Assembly (NCBI RefSeq): GCF_014694405.1
Contig: NZ_JAAUWV010000034.1
Location: 1 to 48,596 of the forward strand
Source of the DNA: Pseudoalteromonas sp. S16_S37
GTDB lineage: Bacteria; Pseudomonadota; Gammaproteobacteria; Enterobacterales; Alteromonadaceae
Reading direction: 5' to 3'
DNA: 48,596 nt
Of the stretch, positions 22,714 through 29,571 are shown piece by piece. The first letter of the stretch is position 1. Each line of letters starts with the position of its first letter. Both the position numbers and the translations under genes were made by a program. A model generated the notes under the pieces. It was not told the origin of the DNA, ran no database searches, and saw only the letters and a list, made by a program, of their open reading frames with translations.

Positions 22714-22956
22714 ATGCAGCTAAGACATTTGCCAGCGGGAACGCGATTCAAGCTATTACGCAATGGACAAAAATATACATTGAATGGTGCTCAACTTTGT
22801 AAACATCGCTTATTTGTAAAACGAGATAGTGGTCAAGAGTTAACAGACTTGAACCATCAATGTGAAATCAAGCCAATTATTAGGTGCACTGGCACAGCAA
22901 GCGAAACGATTCAAATGATAGAAGTTTGCAAGGCATTAAGGGTTTCAAATGGCTGA
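22714..22956 (+). CDS. Small early protein of unknown function
   Basis: An 80-residue basic protein (MQLRHLPAGTRFKLLRNGQK, YTLNGAQLCKHRLFVKRDSG). The first half looks like a small beta barrel of the kind that binds nucleic acid. GAGGTGA precedes the ATG, and it overlaps the DUF1367 gene by 8 bp. I recognise no family. Confidence 0.55.
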   Translation: MQLRHLPAGTRFKLLRNGQKYTLNGAQLCKHRLFVKRDSGQELTDLNHQCEIKPIIRCTGTASETIQMIEVCKALRVSNG

Positions 22957-23416
22957 GCTGTCCTTTATTAAAACGCCTCAAGGTCTAATGCCACTCACAA
23001 CCATGGATGGCGACTACATCCAAAAGCTAAAGCTTGGTGAGGTTGTTAATGGTGAATTTAAGCGCGTAAGAAACCCTGATTTCCACCGCAAATATATGGC
23101 GCTTCTAAATCTTGGTTTTGAGCACTTTGAAGTCAAGCCGATTCAAAACAAGGGGTTTTGTATAACGCCTCTTAAAAACTTCAACGAGTTTAGAAAGTGG
23201 ATAGCAATACAGGCTGGATTTTACGAGGTTGTGGGTTATCCAGATGGTGGGGTTCGTATGCGCGCTAAGTCTATCTCATTTGCAAAAATGGATGAGGCTG
23301 AGTTCAGCGAGCTTTACAGCAAAACAATTGATGTTCTCCTTCAATCTGTACTTAGTCAGTATAAGGACTACTCAGAAGTAGAGCAGACTGTTGAACAGTT
23401 AATTAGGTTTGCATAA
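22949..23416 (+). CDS. DUF1367 family phage protein
   Basis: A 155-residue protein carrying the DUF1367 signature RNPDFHRKYMALLNLGFEHF. Residues FNEFRKWIAIQAGFYEVVGY and ISFAKMDEAEFSELYSK follow as usual. These proteins occur in the nin-like region of lambdoid phages with recombination and late-control genes; the biochemical role is not established. The stop overlaps the next ATG. Confidence 0.85.
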   Translation: MAELSFIKTPQGLMPLTTMDGDYIQKLKLGEVVNGEFKRVRNPDFHRKYMALLNLGFEHFEVKPIQNKGFCITPLKNFNEFRKWIAIQAGFYEVVGYPDGGVRMRAKSISFAKMDEAEFSELYSKTIDVLLQSVLSQYKDYSEVEQTVEQLIRFA

Positions 23417-23637
23417 TGACAGACGTAATTTACCCCAAATACTACCACTCAAGAGCTGGTGACTCTGACGCAAATTGGATATACGCACGTATGCGAGTCA
23501 TACCAGCCGACAAACAACAAGAAGTGGCTGACGAATACGAGCGCATATATAGAACGACAGTTAGGAAAGACGCCCGAGGTGCGGCAAATACCTACCTTCA
23601 CAACATAGCAAAACAATACAGGAATAAAGCAGCATGA
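23416..23637 (+). CDS. Small nin-region protein
   Basis: A 73-residue charged protein MTDVIYPKYYHSRAGDSDAN with a helical, Arg-rich second half (EVADEYERIYRTTVRKDARG). Overlaps join it to both neighbours (DUF1367 and DUF1364 genes). I recognise no family. Confidence 0.6.
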   Translation: MTDVIYPKYYHSRAGDSDANWIYARMRVIPADKQQEVADEYERIYRTTVRKDARGAANTYLHNIAKQYRNKAA

Positions 23638-23933
23638 GCGTAACAAGCAAAAAACTAAGAGAAAGTGCAAGGGGCCAAGAGTGCCAAGTTCGAGTACCAG
23701 GTATATGCAGGAGCAGAACTGACACGGTTGTTTTGGCTCATGTTGCAAAAGGGTCTGGTGTCGGTCAAAAGTGCAATGACATACATGCTGCTTTCTGCTG
23801 TTTTGAGTGTCATCAAGAAATTGACCGCGTAACAATGATCACCCCTAAAGAATATGCTGACCAATGCGCATATGAAGGGATGATCAGAACACAGTCTATT
23901 TGGCTCAATCAAGGTTTAATTAAGGTGGCATGA
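23634..23933 (+). CDS. DUF1364 family protein (HNH-like)
   Basis: A 99-residue protein starting MSVTSKKLRESARGQECQVR with VPGICRSRTDTVVLAHVAKG, NDIHAAFCCFECHQEID. The paired Cys and His residues (CxVRVPGIC, LAH, CxxCH) form the zinc-stabilised HNH-like fold typical of DUF1364. Members of the nin region are thought to act as structure-specific or nicking nucleases in phage recombination. The stop overlaps the next ATG. Confidence 0.8.
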   Translation: MSVTSKKLRESARGQECQVRVPGICRSRTDTVVLAHVAKGSGVGQKCNDIHAAFCCFECHQEIDRVTMITPKEYADQCAYEGMIRTQSIWLNQGLIKVA

Positions 23934-24136
23934 TGACAGGTGGGCAAGTAATAAAAGTGGCTCGAACTTTCAGAGCTATGAGCCAAGAAGATGTGGCACG
24001 AATTTACGGCGTAAGCCCTCGCACAGTTCAGCGTTGGGAAAGTGACAAAGGCAAACTGCCATTTGATACTGTTTCTGCAATAGTTGAACAAGTATGCCAG
24101 TTAAGTCTCATACAAGTATTACAGGTGGGTAAATAA
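23930..24136 (+). CDS. XRE-type DNA-binding protein
   Basis: A 68-residue helix-turn-helix protein: FRAMSQEDVARIYGVSPRTV, then QRWESDKGKLPFD. AAGGTGG precedes two possible starts, ATG 23930 and ATG 23933. It stands directly before the Q-like late regulator and shares its transcript, so it may tune the switch to late expression. Confidence 0.75.
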   Translation: MMTGGQVIKVARTFRAMSQEDVARIYGVSPRTVQRWESDKGKLPFDTVSAIVEQVCQLSLIQVLQVGK

Positions 24137-24511
24137 ATGGAAAACCTTAAACAAGTTAGGGCTCAGCTGAAGCTGTGGGGGCGCTATTGGGCAAGTAAAG
24201 AGGCGTTGCAAGGATATGCCCAAAAGTCGAGCACTCATAAAATTTACGAAAACCACGTGTTAGGCGGTTCGTTCAGCTCAGATGCGCACTTGTATAGCCA
24301 TGGCTCAAATGGCATTAACCCGCCTGAACATATCGCTTTGCTCAGCGATAAAATTGAGACACTTAGAGCAGAATGTAAAAAGGTGTTAATTGCCAAGTAT
24401 GTTAAGAAAATGGACTTAAAGGAAGCGTGTGCTTGGGGTGGTTTTGACAGTGCTACAAGTGTCGATTTTTGGCTGCTTAGAGCCGAAACAGGGCTTTTGA
24501 GCAGGCAGTAA
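24137..24511 (+). CDS. Antitermination/late regulator, Q-like
   Basis: A 124-residue protein whose start (MENLKQVRAQLKLWGRYWAS) resembles the LxxWGRW opening of phage antitermination protein Q. The C-terminal half (KVLIAKYVKKMDLKEACAWG with GFDSATSVDFWLL) looks like a DNA-binding helix pair. It is the last gene of the rightward early transcript, immediately before a palindrome, an extended -10 promoter and a terminator, the place expected for Q. The exact subfamily is uncertain; an ArpU/RinA-type activator is the alternative. Confidence 0.6.
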   Translation: MENLKQVRAQLKLWGRYWASKEALQGYAQKSSTHKIYENHVLGGSFSSDAHLYSHGSNGINPPEHIALLSDKIETLRAECKKVLIAKYVKKMDLKEACAWGGFDSATSVDFWLLRAETGLLSRQ

Positions 24512-24529
24512 CAGTATAAAGTGCTTAAA

Positions 24530-24546
24530 TGTCGCAAAATGCGACA
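24530..24546. promoter_or_regulatory. Perfect palindrome upstream of the late promoter
   Basis: TGTCGCAAAATGCGACA, with a further TATGTCG 5 bp on (24549-24555). It lies between the Q-like gene and the candidate late promoter and is a good candidate binding site for the late regulator. Confidence 0.6.
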
Positions 24547-24575
24547 GTATATGTCGTTTTCTTCGGCGTAGAATG

Positions 24576-24584
24576 TGCCATAAT
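24576..24584 (+). promoter_or_regulatory. Candidate late promoter (extended -10)
   Basis: TGCCATAAT matches an extended -10 box (TGnTATAAT with one change). No clear -35 is present, which suits an activator-dependent or Q-controlled promoter. A hairpin AAGCTTGTGAGAGCTT (24591-24606) and a terminator follow. Confidence 0.5.
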
Positions 24585-24630
24585 TTCATTAAGCTTGTGA
24601 GAGCTTCGTAAACAAAAACCTTGTCTAAAT

Positions 24631-24656
24631 AAACCTGCCCTTTGCAGGTTTTTTTG
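24631..24656 (+). terminator. Terminator just downstream of the late promoter
   Basis: AAACCTGC-CCTTT-GCAGGTTT followed by TTTTG. It would stop late transcripts about 60 nt after the promoter unless antiterminated, like lambda tR'. Confidence 0.85.
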
Positions 24657-24666
24657 TAGGTGAAAT

Positions 24667-24819
24667 ATGCAAGATGTTAGATGTACTTGCGGAAAGTTGC
24701 TTTGTCGATTAATCGGAAAAGTAGAAGTTAAATGCCCCCGTTGTAAAAAAACAATCAATACAGAACGCCAAGAGCGTCACGAAGAAAAGGTGACGCATGA
24801 CAGAAGTATCATTAGTTAA
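24667..24819 (+). CDS. com: Mu Com-like zinc-finger translational regulator
   Basis: A 50-residue protein MQDVRCTCGKLLCRLIGKVE followed by VKCPRCKKTIN. The pairs CTC and CPRC in this spacing are the zinc finger of Com-type proteins. In phage Mu, Com binds the mom mRNA and opens its translation start. Here the gene overlaps by 23 bp the start of a DNA methyltransferase gene, so it may control that start in the same way. AGGTGA precedes the ATG. Confidence 0.75.
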   Translation: MQDVRCTCGKLLCRLIGKVEVKCPRCKKTINTERQERHEEKVTHDRSIIS

Positions 24820-25465
24820 TGGCGACTGTGTAGAAGAAAGCAAAAACATTCCAGACAATTCAGTCGATTTAGTTTTAACAGATCCCCCATATTTGATAGG
24901 CGCTAGCAGTATCGGCAAACCATCAAGGGCTGGCTCTTGGGCTGACTAGATGAACGTGGCTCATTTCTATAAGTCATGGTTTGAGCAAGCAAAGCGCATA
25001 CTGAAAGATACAGGTTATCTAGTCTCTTTCTGTAATTGGCGCTCAATGCCTGTGATAACAAAGGCGCTAGCTGACTTAGGCTTGTCCATTACCTCAGTCT
25101 TGGTATGGGACAAACAGTGTATAGGCACTGGGCCAAAGAAAGCGTTAAGACCACGTTATGAACTGGTTGTATTTGTCGGTATGAAAGACGCCGAGATCCC
25201 CAATCGCTCACTTTCTGATATATGGGAATGCAAGAAGGTCGCACCGCAAAACAGGGTGACAGGCCATCCAGCAGAAAAGCCAGTACAACTATTTGAAAAG
25301 CTGATATGCGAAACCACCCAAGAGGGTGCATTAGTTGTTGATTTCTTTACAGGTAGCGGAACGGCGGGAGTTGCATGCGAAAACACAGGACGTGACTTTA
25401 TAGGTTACGAGTTAGACCCGCACTGGTATGCAGAAGCCGCTAAAAGGCTAAACACGCAAGAGTAG
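24797..25465 (+). pseudogene. DNA methyltransferase interrupted by an amber codon
   Basis: From ATG 24797 the frame reads MTEVSLVNGDCVEESKNIPD with motif IV TDPPYLIG (D29-Y32). It meets TAG at 24947-24949 in RAGSWAD* and continues in the same frame MNVAHFYKSWFEQAKRILKD to 25465. The second part has GHPAEKPVQLFEKL and motif I VVDFFTGSGTAGVA. The order IV then I marks a beta-class N4-cytosine or N6-adenine enzyme of ~222 residues. The stop separates the two catalytic motifs, so no active enzyme is expected without suppression. One base change (for example TAG from TTG) explains it. Confidence 0.8.
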
Positions 25466-25902
25466 TAAACAGACAATTTAACTAAGAGAAACGTGCGCAT
25501 ACGGATGTGGCACGCTCTTGCTTATGAATATATGCATATCAACAGTTGTTCTGGTGATTAAATTTTTTCACACATTACCTATTTATACGTATAACTAAAA
25601 AGTGAACTTAAAAAGTTAAGTTAAATCATTAACTAAAAGGGTTAGCCTAACAGTTTACAAAAGGGACAGCTAAATCTTTTGCAAAAGGGTTTATTGAAAG
25701 TTTTGCTTAATTGTCTTAGTATCAATTTAAACGCCAGTAAACGACATTAAACGCCAGTAAACGACATTTAAACGAACTTAAAGTTGTTTAAAGGTCTTTA
25801 AACAATGTTTAAACATGGCTGTTTAAAATTTAAAGGTCATGTTTGGCCTTCTAAGATTAGGAGCCGAGCTGATAGATTACATCTATTTGTTGGGAGATAT
25901 TT
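25466..25902. promoter_or_regulatory. Long AT-rich regulatory stretch with repeats
   Basis: No gene is visible in these 437 bp. The first half has short repeats (TTGCAAAAGGG, TTACAAAAGGG) and an inverted repeat GGTTAGCCTAAC (25640-25651). The second half has the phased array described separately. It precedes the accessory unit at 25903-27008 and presumably controls it. Confidence 0.6.
25727..25816. repeat. Helically phased TAAA(C/G) array
   Basis: TTAAACGCCAGTAAACGACA occurs twice in tandem (25727-25746, 25747-25766). The core TAAA(C/G) starts at 25728, 25738, 25748, 25758, 25769, 25779, 25789, 25799 and 25810, that is nine times at 10-11 bp steps. A 10-bp inverted repeat (25784-25793 with 25796-25805) and the palindrome ATGTTTAAACAT (25805-25816) lie at its end. 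Such phasing fits bent DNA or cooperative protein binding on one face of the helix. Confidence 0.85.
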
Positions 25903-26103
25903 ATGAGTATTTTGGAAAGAATATTTAATAGTTTTGGTTCAAGTGGCGTAGAAAGTAAAATTAGTGGAAATCCAAAAGAAGAGCCCTTGAAAGTTCGCAC
26001 GATTGGTACTGACTATTTTGTTGTGGATATTGACTCGCTTTTTGATAGTGAAACGGTGAAGGCGCAGGCGCGAGCAGCAAGTAAAGTTGGAAGAAACGTC
26101 TAG
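25903..26103 (+). CDS. Small protein of the accessory unit, unknown
   Basis: A 66-residue protein MSILERIFNSFGSSGVESKI, with TDYFVVDIDSLFDSETVKAQ in the second half and a basic end. GGGAG lies upstream of the ATG. It is first behind the phased array, 29 bp before the membrane-protein gene and in the same unit. I recognise no family. Confidence 0.6.
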   Translation: MSILERIFNSFGSSGVESKISGNPKEEPLKVRTIGTDYFVVDIDSLFDSETVKAQARAASKVGRNV

Positions 26104-26132
26104 CTAGAAATGTAATAATTTCAAGGGAATGC

Positions 26133-27008
26133 ATGATAAAACCAACAGTTCTGTTGATTCTTTTATTTACCGCAAGTGGGTCGTTATTTCTGAGTAGGTT
26201 TCCCCCAACTATAGTTGAGTATAAAAACTCGAGTGGGTACCATACTTTTATAATGGCCGCATTTGCCGGTATGATTCTTTTCGGTTTAACTTATGGCGCT
26301 GTCACTTTATTAGTCTATGCAGAGTTCGCGATATCGATAGGAAGTTGGTTTGCAAAGTTTATGGGTAAGCTACTGCCAACCGTCTCTAGCTCGCATGAGA
26401 CACTAAATCTTATATCAGTTTCGCTTTTAACATTAATTCTGGCAGCTATCCTTCCCTCAATTTACAAGTTCGCCTTTTTTATTGTTACGCGGGGCAATGA
26501 TCCATATCTTTACCAATGGCGAAAAGATGCTGATCGTGGTGATACTCACGAATGTTTATCGCTAATCTTTAACTCACTAGATTTAGAGTTACCTATTGCC
26601 TTCACCCTTTCAAATAGGAAAGTATATATTGGCTACGTAATAAAGTTTGGCGTGTTCAGCAATGAAATCTATGTTCTGCCGCTGATAAGTGGTTACCGAG
26701 GAAAGAGTGACTTGGACGTTGTAAAAGTCATCAACTACAAAAATGTAATACATAATCTAGTGCAGGACGAGCTAAAGGAAGTTGATAAAAAAACTAGAGC
26801 TGAATTAATTGCAAAAAAGTTTTCAATAGCCATTCCTGTTAGAGAATTAGTTCATGCCAATATACATGATGTGAAACACTATTCTGATTTTGAGAAGCAT
26901 AGATACGACTTAGATACCGTCAAACCTGATCATGTAGATTTTGATGTGAATTTGAATTCATCCAGCACAGAAAGTAAGCCAAGATGTAAAGTCCGTGCAG
27001 GGACCTAG
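26133..27008 (+). CDS. Membrane-anchored protein of the accessory unit, unknown
   Basis: A 291-residue protein with three hydrophobic segments (about 4-22, 37-62 and 92-120) and a soluble C-terminal domain of about 170 residues. This domain has SLDLELPIAFTLSNRKVYIG, YVIKFG and VLPLISGYRG; I recall a similar KVYIGxV...LPLxSGYR pattern in uncharacterised membrane proteins, but cannot name it. AGGGA precedes ATG 26133. The gene ends at a terminator, so with 25903-26103 it forms a closed unit between the methyltransferase and lysis genes. This is a common place for lysogenic-conversion or anti-phage genes; that role is inferred. Confidence 0.65.
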   Translation: MIKPTVLLILLFTASGSLFLSRFPPTIVEYKNSSGYHTFIMAAFAGMILFGLTYGAVTLLVYAEFAISIGSWFAKFMGKLLPTVSSSHETLNLISVSLLTLILAAILPSIYKFAFFIVTRGNDPYLYQWRKDADRGDTHECLSLIFNSLDLELPIAFTLSNRKVYIGYVIKFGVFSNEIYVLPLISGYRGKSDLDVVKVINYKNVIHNLVQDELKEVDKKTRAELIAKKFSIAIPVRELVHANIHDVKHYSDFEKHRYDLDTVKPDHVDFDVNLNSSSTESKPRCKVRAGT

Positions 27009-27025
27009 TGCAGAAGTACATTGTC

Positions 27026-27050
27026 AACCCGCTTAATGCGGGTTTTTTTA
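27026..27050 (+). terminator. Rho-independent terminator of the accessory unit
   Basis: AACCCGC-TTAAT-GCGGGTT followed by TTTTT, 18 bp after the stop at 27008. Confidence 0.9.
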
Positions 27051-27076
27051 TGCCCAAATTTAGGGAGTGGACAGCT

Positions 27077-27490
27077 ATGACCATGCTTTCAATAGAACAA
27101 CTTAAAGAACATGAGGGATATAGATCCACTCCCTACACCTGTACAGCGGGAAAGCTGACGATTGGATACGGATTAAATCTAGAGGCTGGCATCACAGAAG
27201 ATGAAGCTGAAATCATTCTAGCGCACAGAGTAGAGGGGCTTATAACACGCCTAACGCAATCATTCCCTTTTTTCATGAAGCTGAATGAGCCACGGAAGGC
27301 TGTTCTTATAAATATGGCATACCAGCTTGGCTTTAAAGGGCTGCTGAATTTCAGCAAGACACTTGCACACATCAAAGCATGTGAATACGAAAGTGCAGCA
27401 TGTGAGATGCTTAATAGTCGCTGGGCAAAACAAACGCCGAATCGCGCTGAACAATTAGCACAGCAGATGCTGGCAGGGGAATGGCAATAA
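27077..27490 (+). CDS. Endolysin (T4-type lysozyme, GH24)
   Basis: A 137-residue muramidase. The catalytic triad has E13 (KEHEGYR), C22 (YTCTAGK) and T28 (LTIGYG), spaced 9 and 6 exactly like E11, D20 and T26 of T4 lysozyme; Cys replaces Asp as in many phage endolysins. It cuts peptidoglycan glycan chains at lysis. There is no signal or anchor segment, so release must depend on the holins downstream. The start is ATG 27077 with AGGGAG upstream. The longer frame from GTG 27008 runs through the terminator and is rejected. The stop overlaps the next start. Confidence 0.9.
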   Translation: MTMLSIEQLKEHEGYRSTPYTCTAGKLTIGYGLNLEAGITEDEAEIILAHRVEGLITRLTQSFPFFMKLNEPRKAVLINMAYQLGFKGLLNFSKTLAHIKACEYESAACEMLNSRWAKQTPNRAEQLAQQMLAGEWQ

Positions 27491-27888
27491 TGAATTGGCT
27501 ATCTAATCTATTTAGCGCCGCAACAAAAGACCCTATTGAGGCTGTTGGCAATATACTGGATGAGCTAATAACAAGTGAAGAAGAAGTTCTCAATCATGAG
27601 CTATTAAAGGCTAGATTAGTTTCAAAGTCTCGCGAAGTGCAGGCGCATATCAATGCTGTAAGCGCATCACATAGAAGTGTGTTTGTCGCAGGAGCTAGGC
27701 CATTCCTAATGTGGGTATGTGGCTTGGGCTTTCTGTTTGCATTTGTAATTAACCCATTACTGCAATGGCTATGGCCAGAAGTAGGCGCACCGCAATTGCC
27801 ACTCGATGTCATGCTTGAGTTAACACTGGGCATGTTGGGGCTAGCGGGCCTCAGAACAGTAGAAAAGATTAAAGGAGTTGCCAAGTGA
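27490..27888 (+). CDS. 3-TM-type phage holin
   Basis: A 132-residue protein resembling the GTA/phage 3-TM holin family: an amphipathic N-terminus (NWLSNLFSAATKDPIEAVGN), a charged helix, then membrane segments VAGARPFLMWVCGLGFLFAF with VINPLLQWLW, and LPLDVMLELTLGMLGLAGLR. ATG 27490 overlaps the endolysin stop (TAATG) with AGGGGA upstream; ATG 27481 sits on that ribosome site. It makes the membrane lesion that lets the endolysin out. Confidence 0.75.
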   Translation: MNWLSNLFSAATKDPIEAVGNILDELITSEEEVLNHELLKARLVSKSREVQAHINAVSASHRSVFVAGARPFLMWVCGLGFLFAFVINPLLQWLWPEVGAPQLPLDVMLELTLGMLGLAGLRTVEKIKGVAK

Positions 27889-28103
27889 TAGGTAAAAACG
27901 ATGCGATTAGCGTATCTGCATATTTAGTGAACTGGTTATCAGCAGCCTTAAACGCATTACTTCTATTCTTTGGCGGCTTATCTATTAATGAGTGGGGCGT
28001 GCTTGCTGGCATTCTGTTTGGAGCGATAACAGCAATCGTCAATTACTGGTCAAGGGTGCGACTAGTCAAGATAGCAGCAGAGAGCGGCAAGGTAAGTTTA
28101 TAA
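27885..28103 (+). CDS. Second small holin-like membrane protein
   Basis: A 72-residue protein with two membrane segments (about 12-30 and 36-55; LVNWLSAALNALLLFFGGLS and WGVLAGILFGAITAIVNYWS) and a basic tail. GTG 27885 overlaps the previous stop. The size, two helices and place next to the endolysin fit a class II holin or antiholin. Confidence 0.75.
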   Translation: MIGKNDAISVSAYLVNWLSAALNALLLFFGGLSINEWGVLAGILFGAITAIVNYWSRVRLVKIAAESGKVSL

Positions 28104-28136
28104 GTATTCAGCAATCAAATTAAGGGCAAATGCAAT

Positions 28137-28380
28137 ATGTCAAAGCATAATCAACACAATACATATGTACGCGGTATAAGTGCATCGCAAATATTCTGAG
28201 CCATTGGCGTACTAGGCATAATGCTTATCTGCATTGCTTAGCTATTTTAATAAGCATATTTCTTTAAACGAGCAAGGAATCGAACGGGTGAAAGATGCCC
28301 GTATCGAAGACCACGAGCGAACACTGGAACGGCTCAAGTCTATAGATAAGAAGCTAGATACATTAATACAAGCAAAGTAA
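28137..28380 (+). pseudogene. Decayed single-pass lysis-region gene (spanin-like place)
   Basis: ATG 28137 reads MSKHNQHNTYVRGISASQIF, meets TGA at 28197-28199, then in frame AIGVLGIMLICIA (a membrane helix) and TAG. A shifted frame continues LSYFNKHISLNEQGIERVKD, ARIEDHERTLERLKSIDKKL to TAA at 28378-28380. Joined, this would be an ~82-residue protein with one membrane helix and a coiled coil, the plan of inner-membrane spanins or XhlA-like proteins. One stop and one shift break it. Confidence 0.45.
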
Positions 28381-28422
28381 ACGAGTTGGCGGAGTGTGAA
28401 GATATTTGGGCTCCTTGTAACC

Positions 28423-28445
28423 AAGGGGCTGCTTACCCCTTTTTA
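28423..28445 (+). terminator. Terminator after the lysis genes
   Basis: AAGGGG-CTGCTTA-CCCCTT followed by TTTATT. A 6-bp stem, so of moderate strength. Confidence 0.6.
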
Positions 28446-28547
28446 TTCTAATTGCAATGAGAGGACAAGCTCGTTGCGCAGAGATATTAAACCAAACGCA
28501 TTAGCGAAAGGTTTCTTACGCTTTAGTCAAACCAAATAGGTAACAGT

Positions 28548-29000
28548 ATGCCGCAAGCAATACCAAAGCGTTGTCGTGAGCGAGGGTGTGGTAACAGAAC
28601 TACACATCGCCATGGCTACTGTGACCAGCATGCAGATAAAGCTAGCTGGGGTAACTACCAACAGCAACAACAACGCAAGGGTAAGCGCATATACCAGACA
28701 AAGGAATGGCGAACGGAGATAGCGCCAAGAGTTAAAGAGCTTGCTAATCACCTTTGTTTAAACTGTTTGCTAGGCACATCATCACTTGTAGTACCGGGCA
28801 ATGTATGTGAACACATTATACCGGTATCAATGGGCGGTGATGAAAGTGATAAGAACTTATCTTGCTTCTGTAATTCCTGCGCAAAAGATAAGACTGCATG
28901 GGAAAGAGGTAAGAGCAAGGACCTTATACTCAAAAAATACGCAAACACCTCAATCTTTAACGCAATTCATAGGGGTATGGGGGTCAAATTGTTGGGATGA
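28548..29000 (+). CDS. HNH endonuclease next to the terminase genes
   Basis: A 150-residue protein. Two zinc-binding parts are visible: CRERGCGN..T..HGYCDQH at the N-terminus and CLNCLLG...CNSC around the HNH core EHIIPVSMGGDESDKNLSCF. HNH proteins beside the small terminase are needed for cutting at cos in HK97-like phages. AGGTAA lies before ATG 28548. The 113 bp between it and terS (29001-29113) has no gene and is a likely place for the cos site. Confidence 0.9.
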   Translation: MPQAIPKRCRERGCGNRTTHRHGYCDQHADKASWGNYQQQQQRKGKRIYQTKEWRTEIAPRVKELANHLCLNCLLGTSSLVVPGNVCEHIIPVSMGGDESDKNLSCFCNSCAKDKTAWERGKSKDLILKKYANTSIFNAIHRGMGVKLLG

Positions 29001-29113
29001 AACGACTATTTATAGTACCGCCATCCAGTCACATTTTTATGCGTAAAAAATAAGAATCGCAATTTGATCAGTAAATTTACATTTACGAGCTAAATTTTTT
29101 GCTTGGGTGGATA

Positions 29114-29554
29114 ATGGGAAGTGTTAGAGCGGCTGGTGCTGGCAGACCAAAATCAGGTTTGGCAGTGGGAGATCCAAATATAAAAGGCAAACCACATTGC
29201 CCTAAAGAGCTGCTGAACGATGATAAATATGCAATTGATGCATGGCATTCAAACCTAGAAGTGATGTTTGAACGTGGCTCATTTTCGACCGAAGACATCC
29301 CACATTTAATTAATTACTGCAACTCAATTGGCAAGGTTATAAAAATTGAAAAGCAGCTGGCCCAAATGGAAGAGTTCACGGATGTAACTGCCTCCGGTGG
29401 TCTTAAATTGCACCCATTAGTCAATGCCCACAATATATTTACCAATCAATCTCTAAAGCTGGCTGCACAACTTGGCCTTACGCCGATGGCGCGCGCGCGC
29501 ATGATCAGTGGAGGGAAAGGTGAAGAAGGCGAAGGGGAATTTGACGAGTTTTAA
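29114..29554 (+). CDS. terS: Small terminase subunit (P27 family)
   Basis: A 146-residue protein with the P27 signature: MGSVRAAGAGRPKSGLAVGD, CPKELLNDDKYAIDAWHSNL and the end LHPLVNAHNIFTNQSLKLAA, QLGLTPMARARM. It binds phage DNA and regulates the large subunit at packaging. The start is ATG 29114 after GGGTGG; TTG 29099 is less likely. The C-terminal tail is Gly/Glu-rich. Confidence 0.9.
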   Translation: MGSVRAAGAGRPKSGLAVGDPNIKGKPHCPKELLNDDKYAIDAWHSNLEVMFERGSFSTEDIPHLINYCNSIGKVIKIEKQLAQMEEFTDVTASGGLKLHPLVNAHNIFTNQSLKLAAQLGLTPMARARMISGGKGEEGEGEFDEF

Positions 29555-29571
29555 CAGAGTTAGAATAATGC

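Noticed and set aside
27008..27076. GTG start giving a longer endolysin
   Set aside because: The extension would be translated from a transcription terminator hairpin; ATG 27077 has a proper ribosome site.
28380..28460. Possible tRNA-like sequence before the HNH gene
   Set aside because: Only a short GGGG/CCCC hairpin forms, better read as a terminator.
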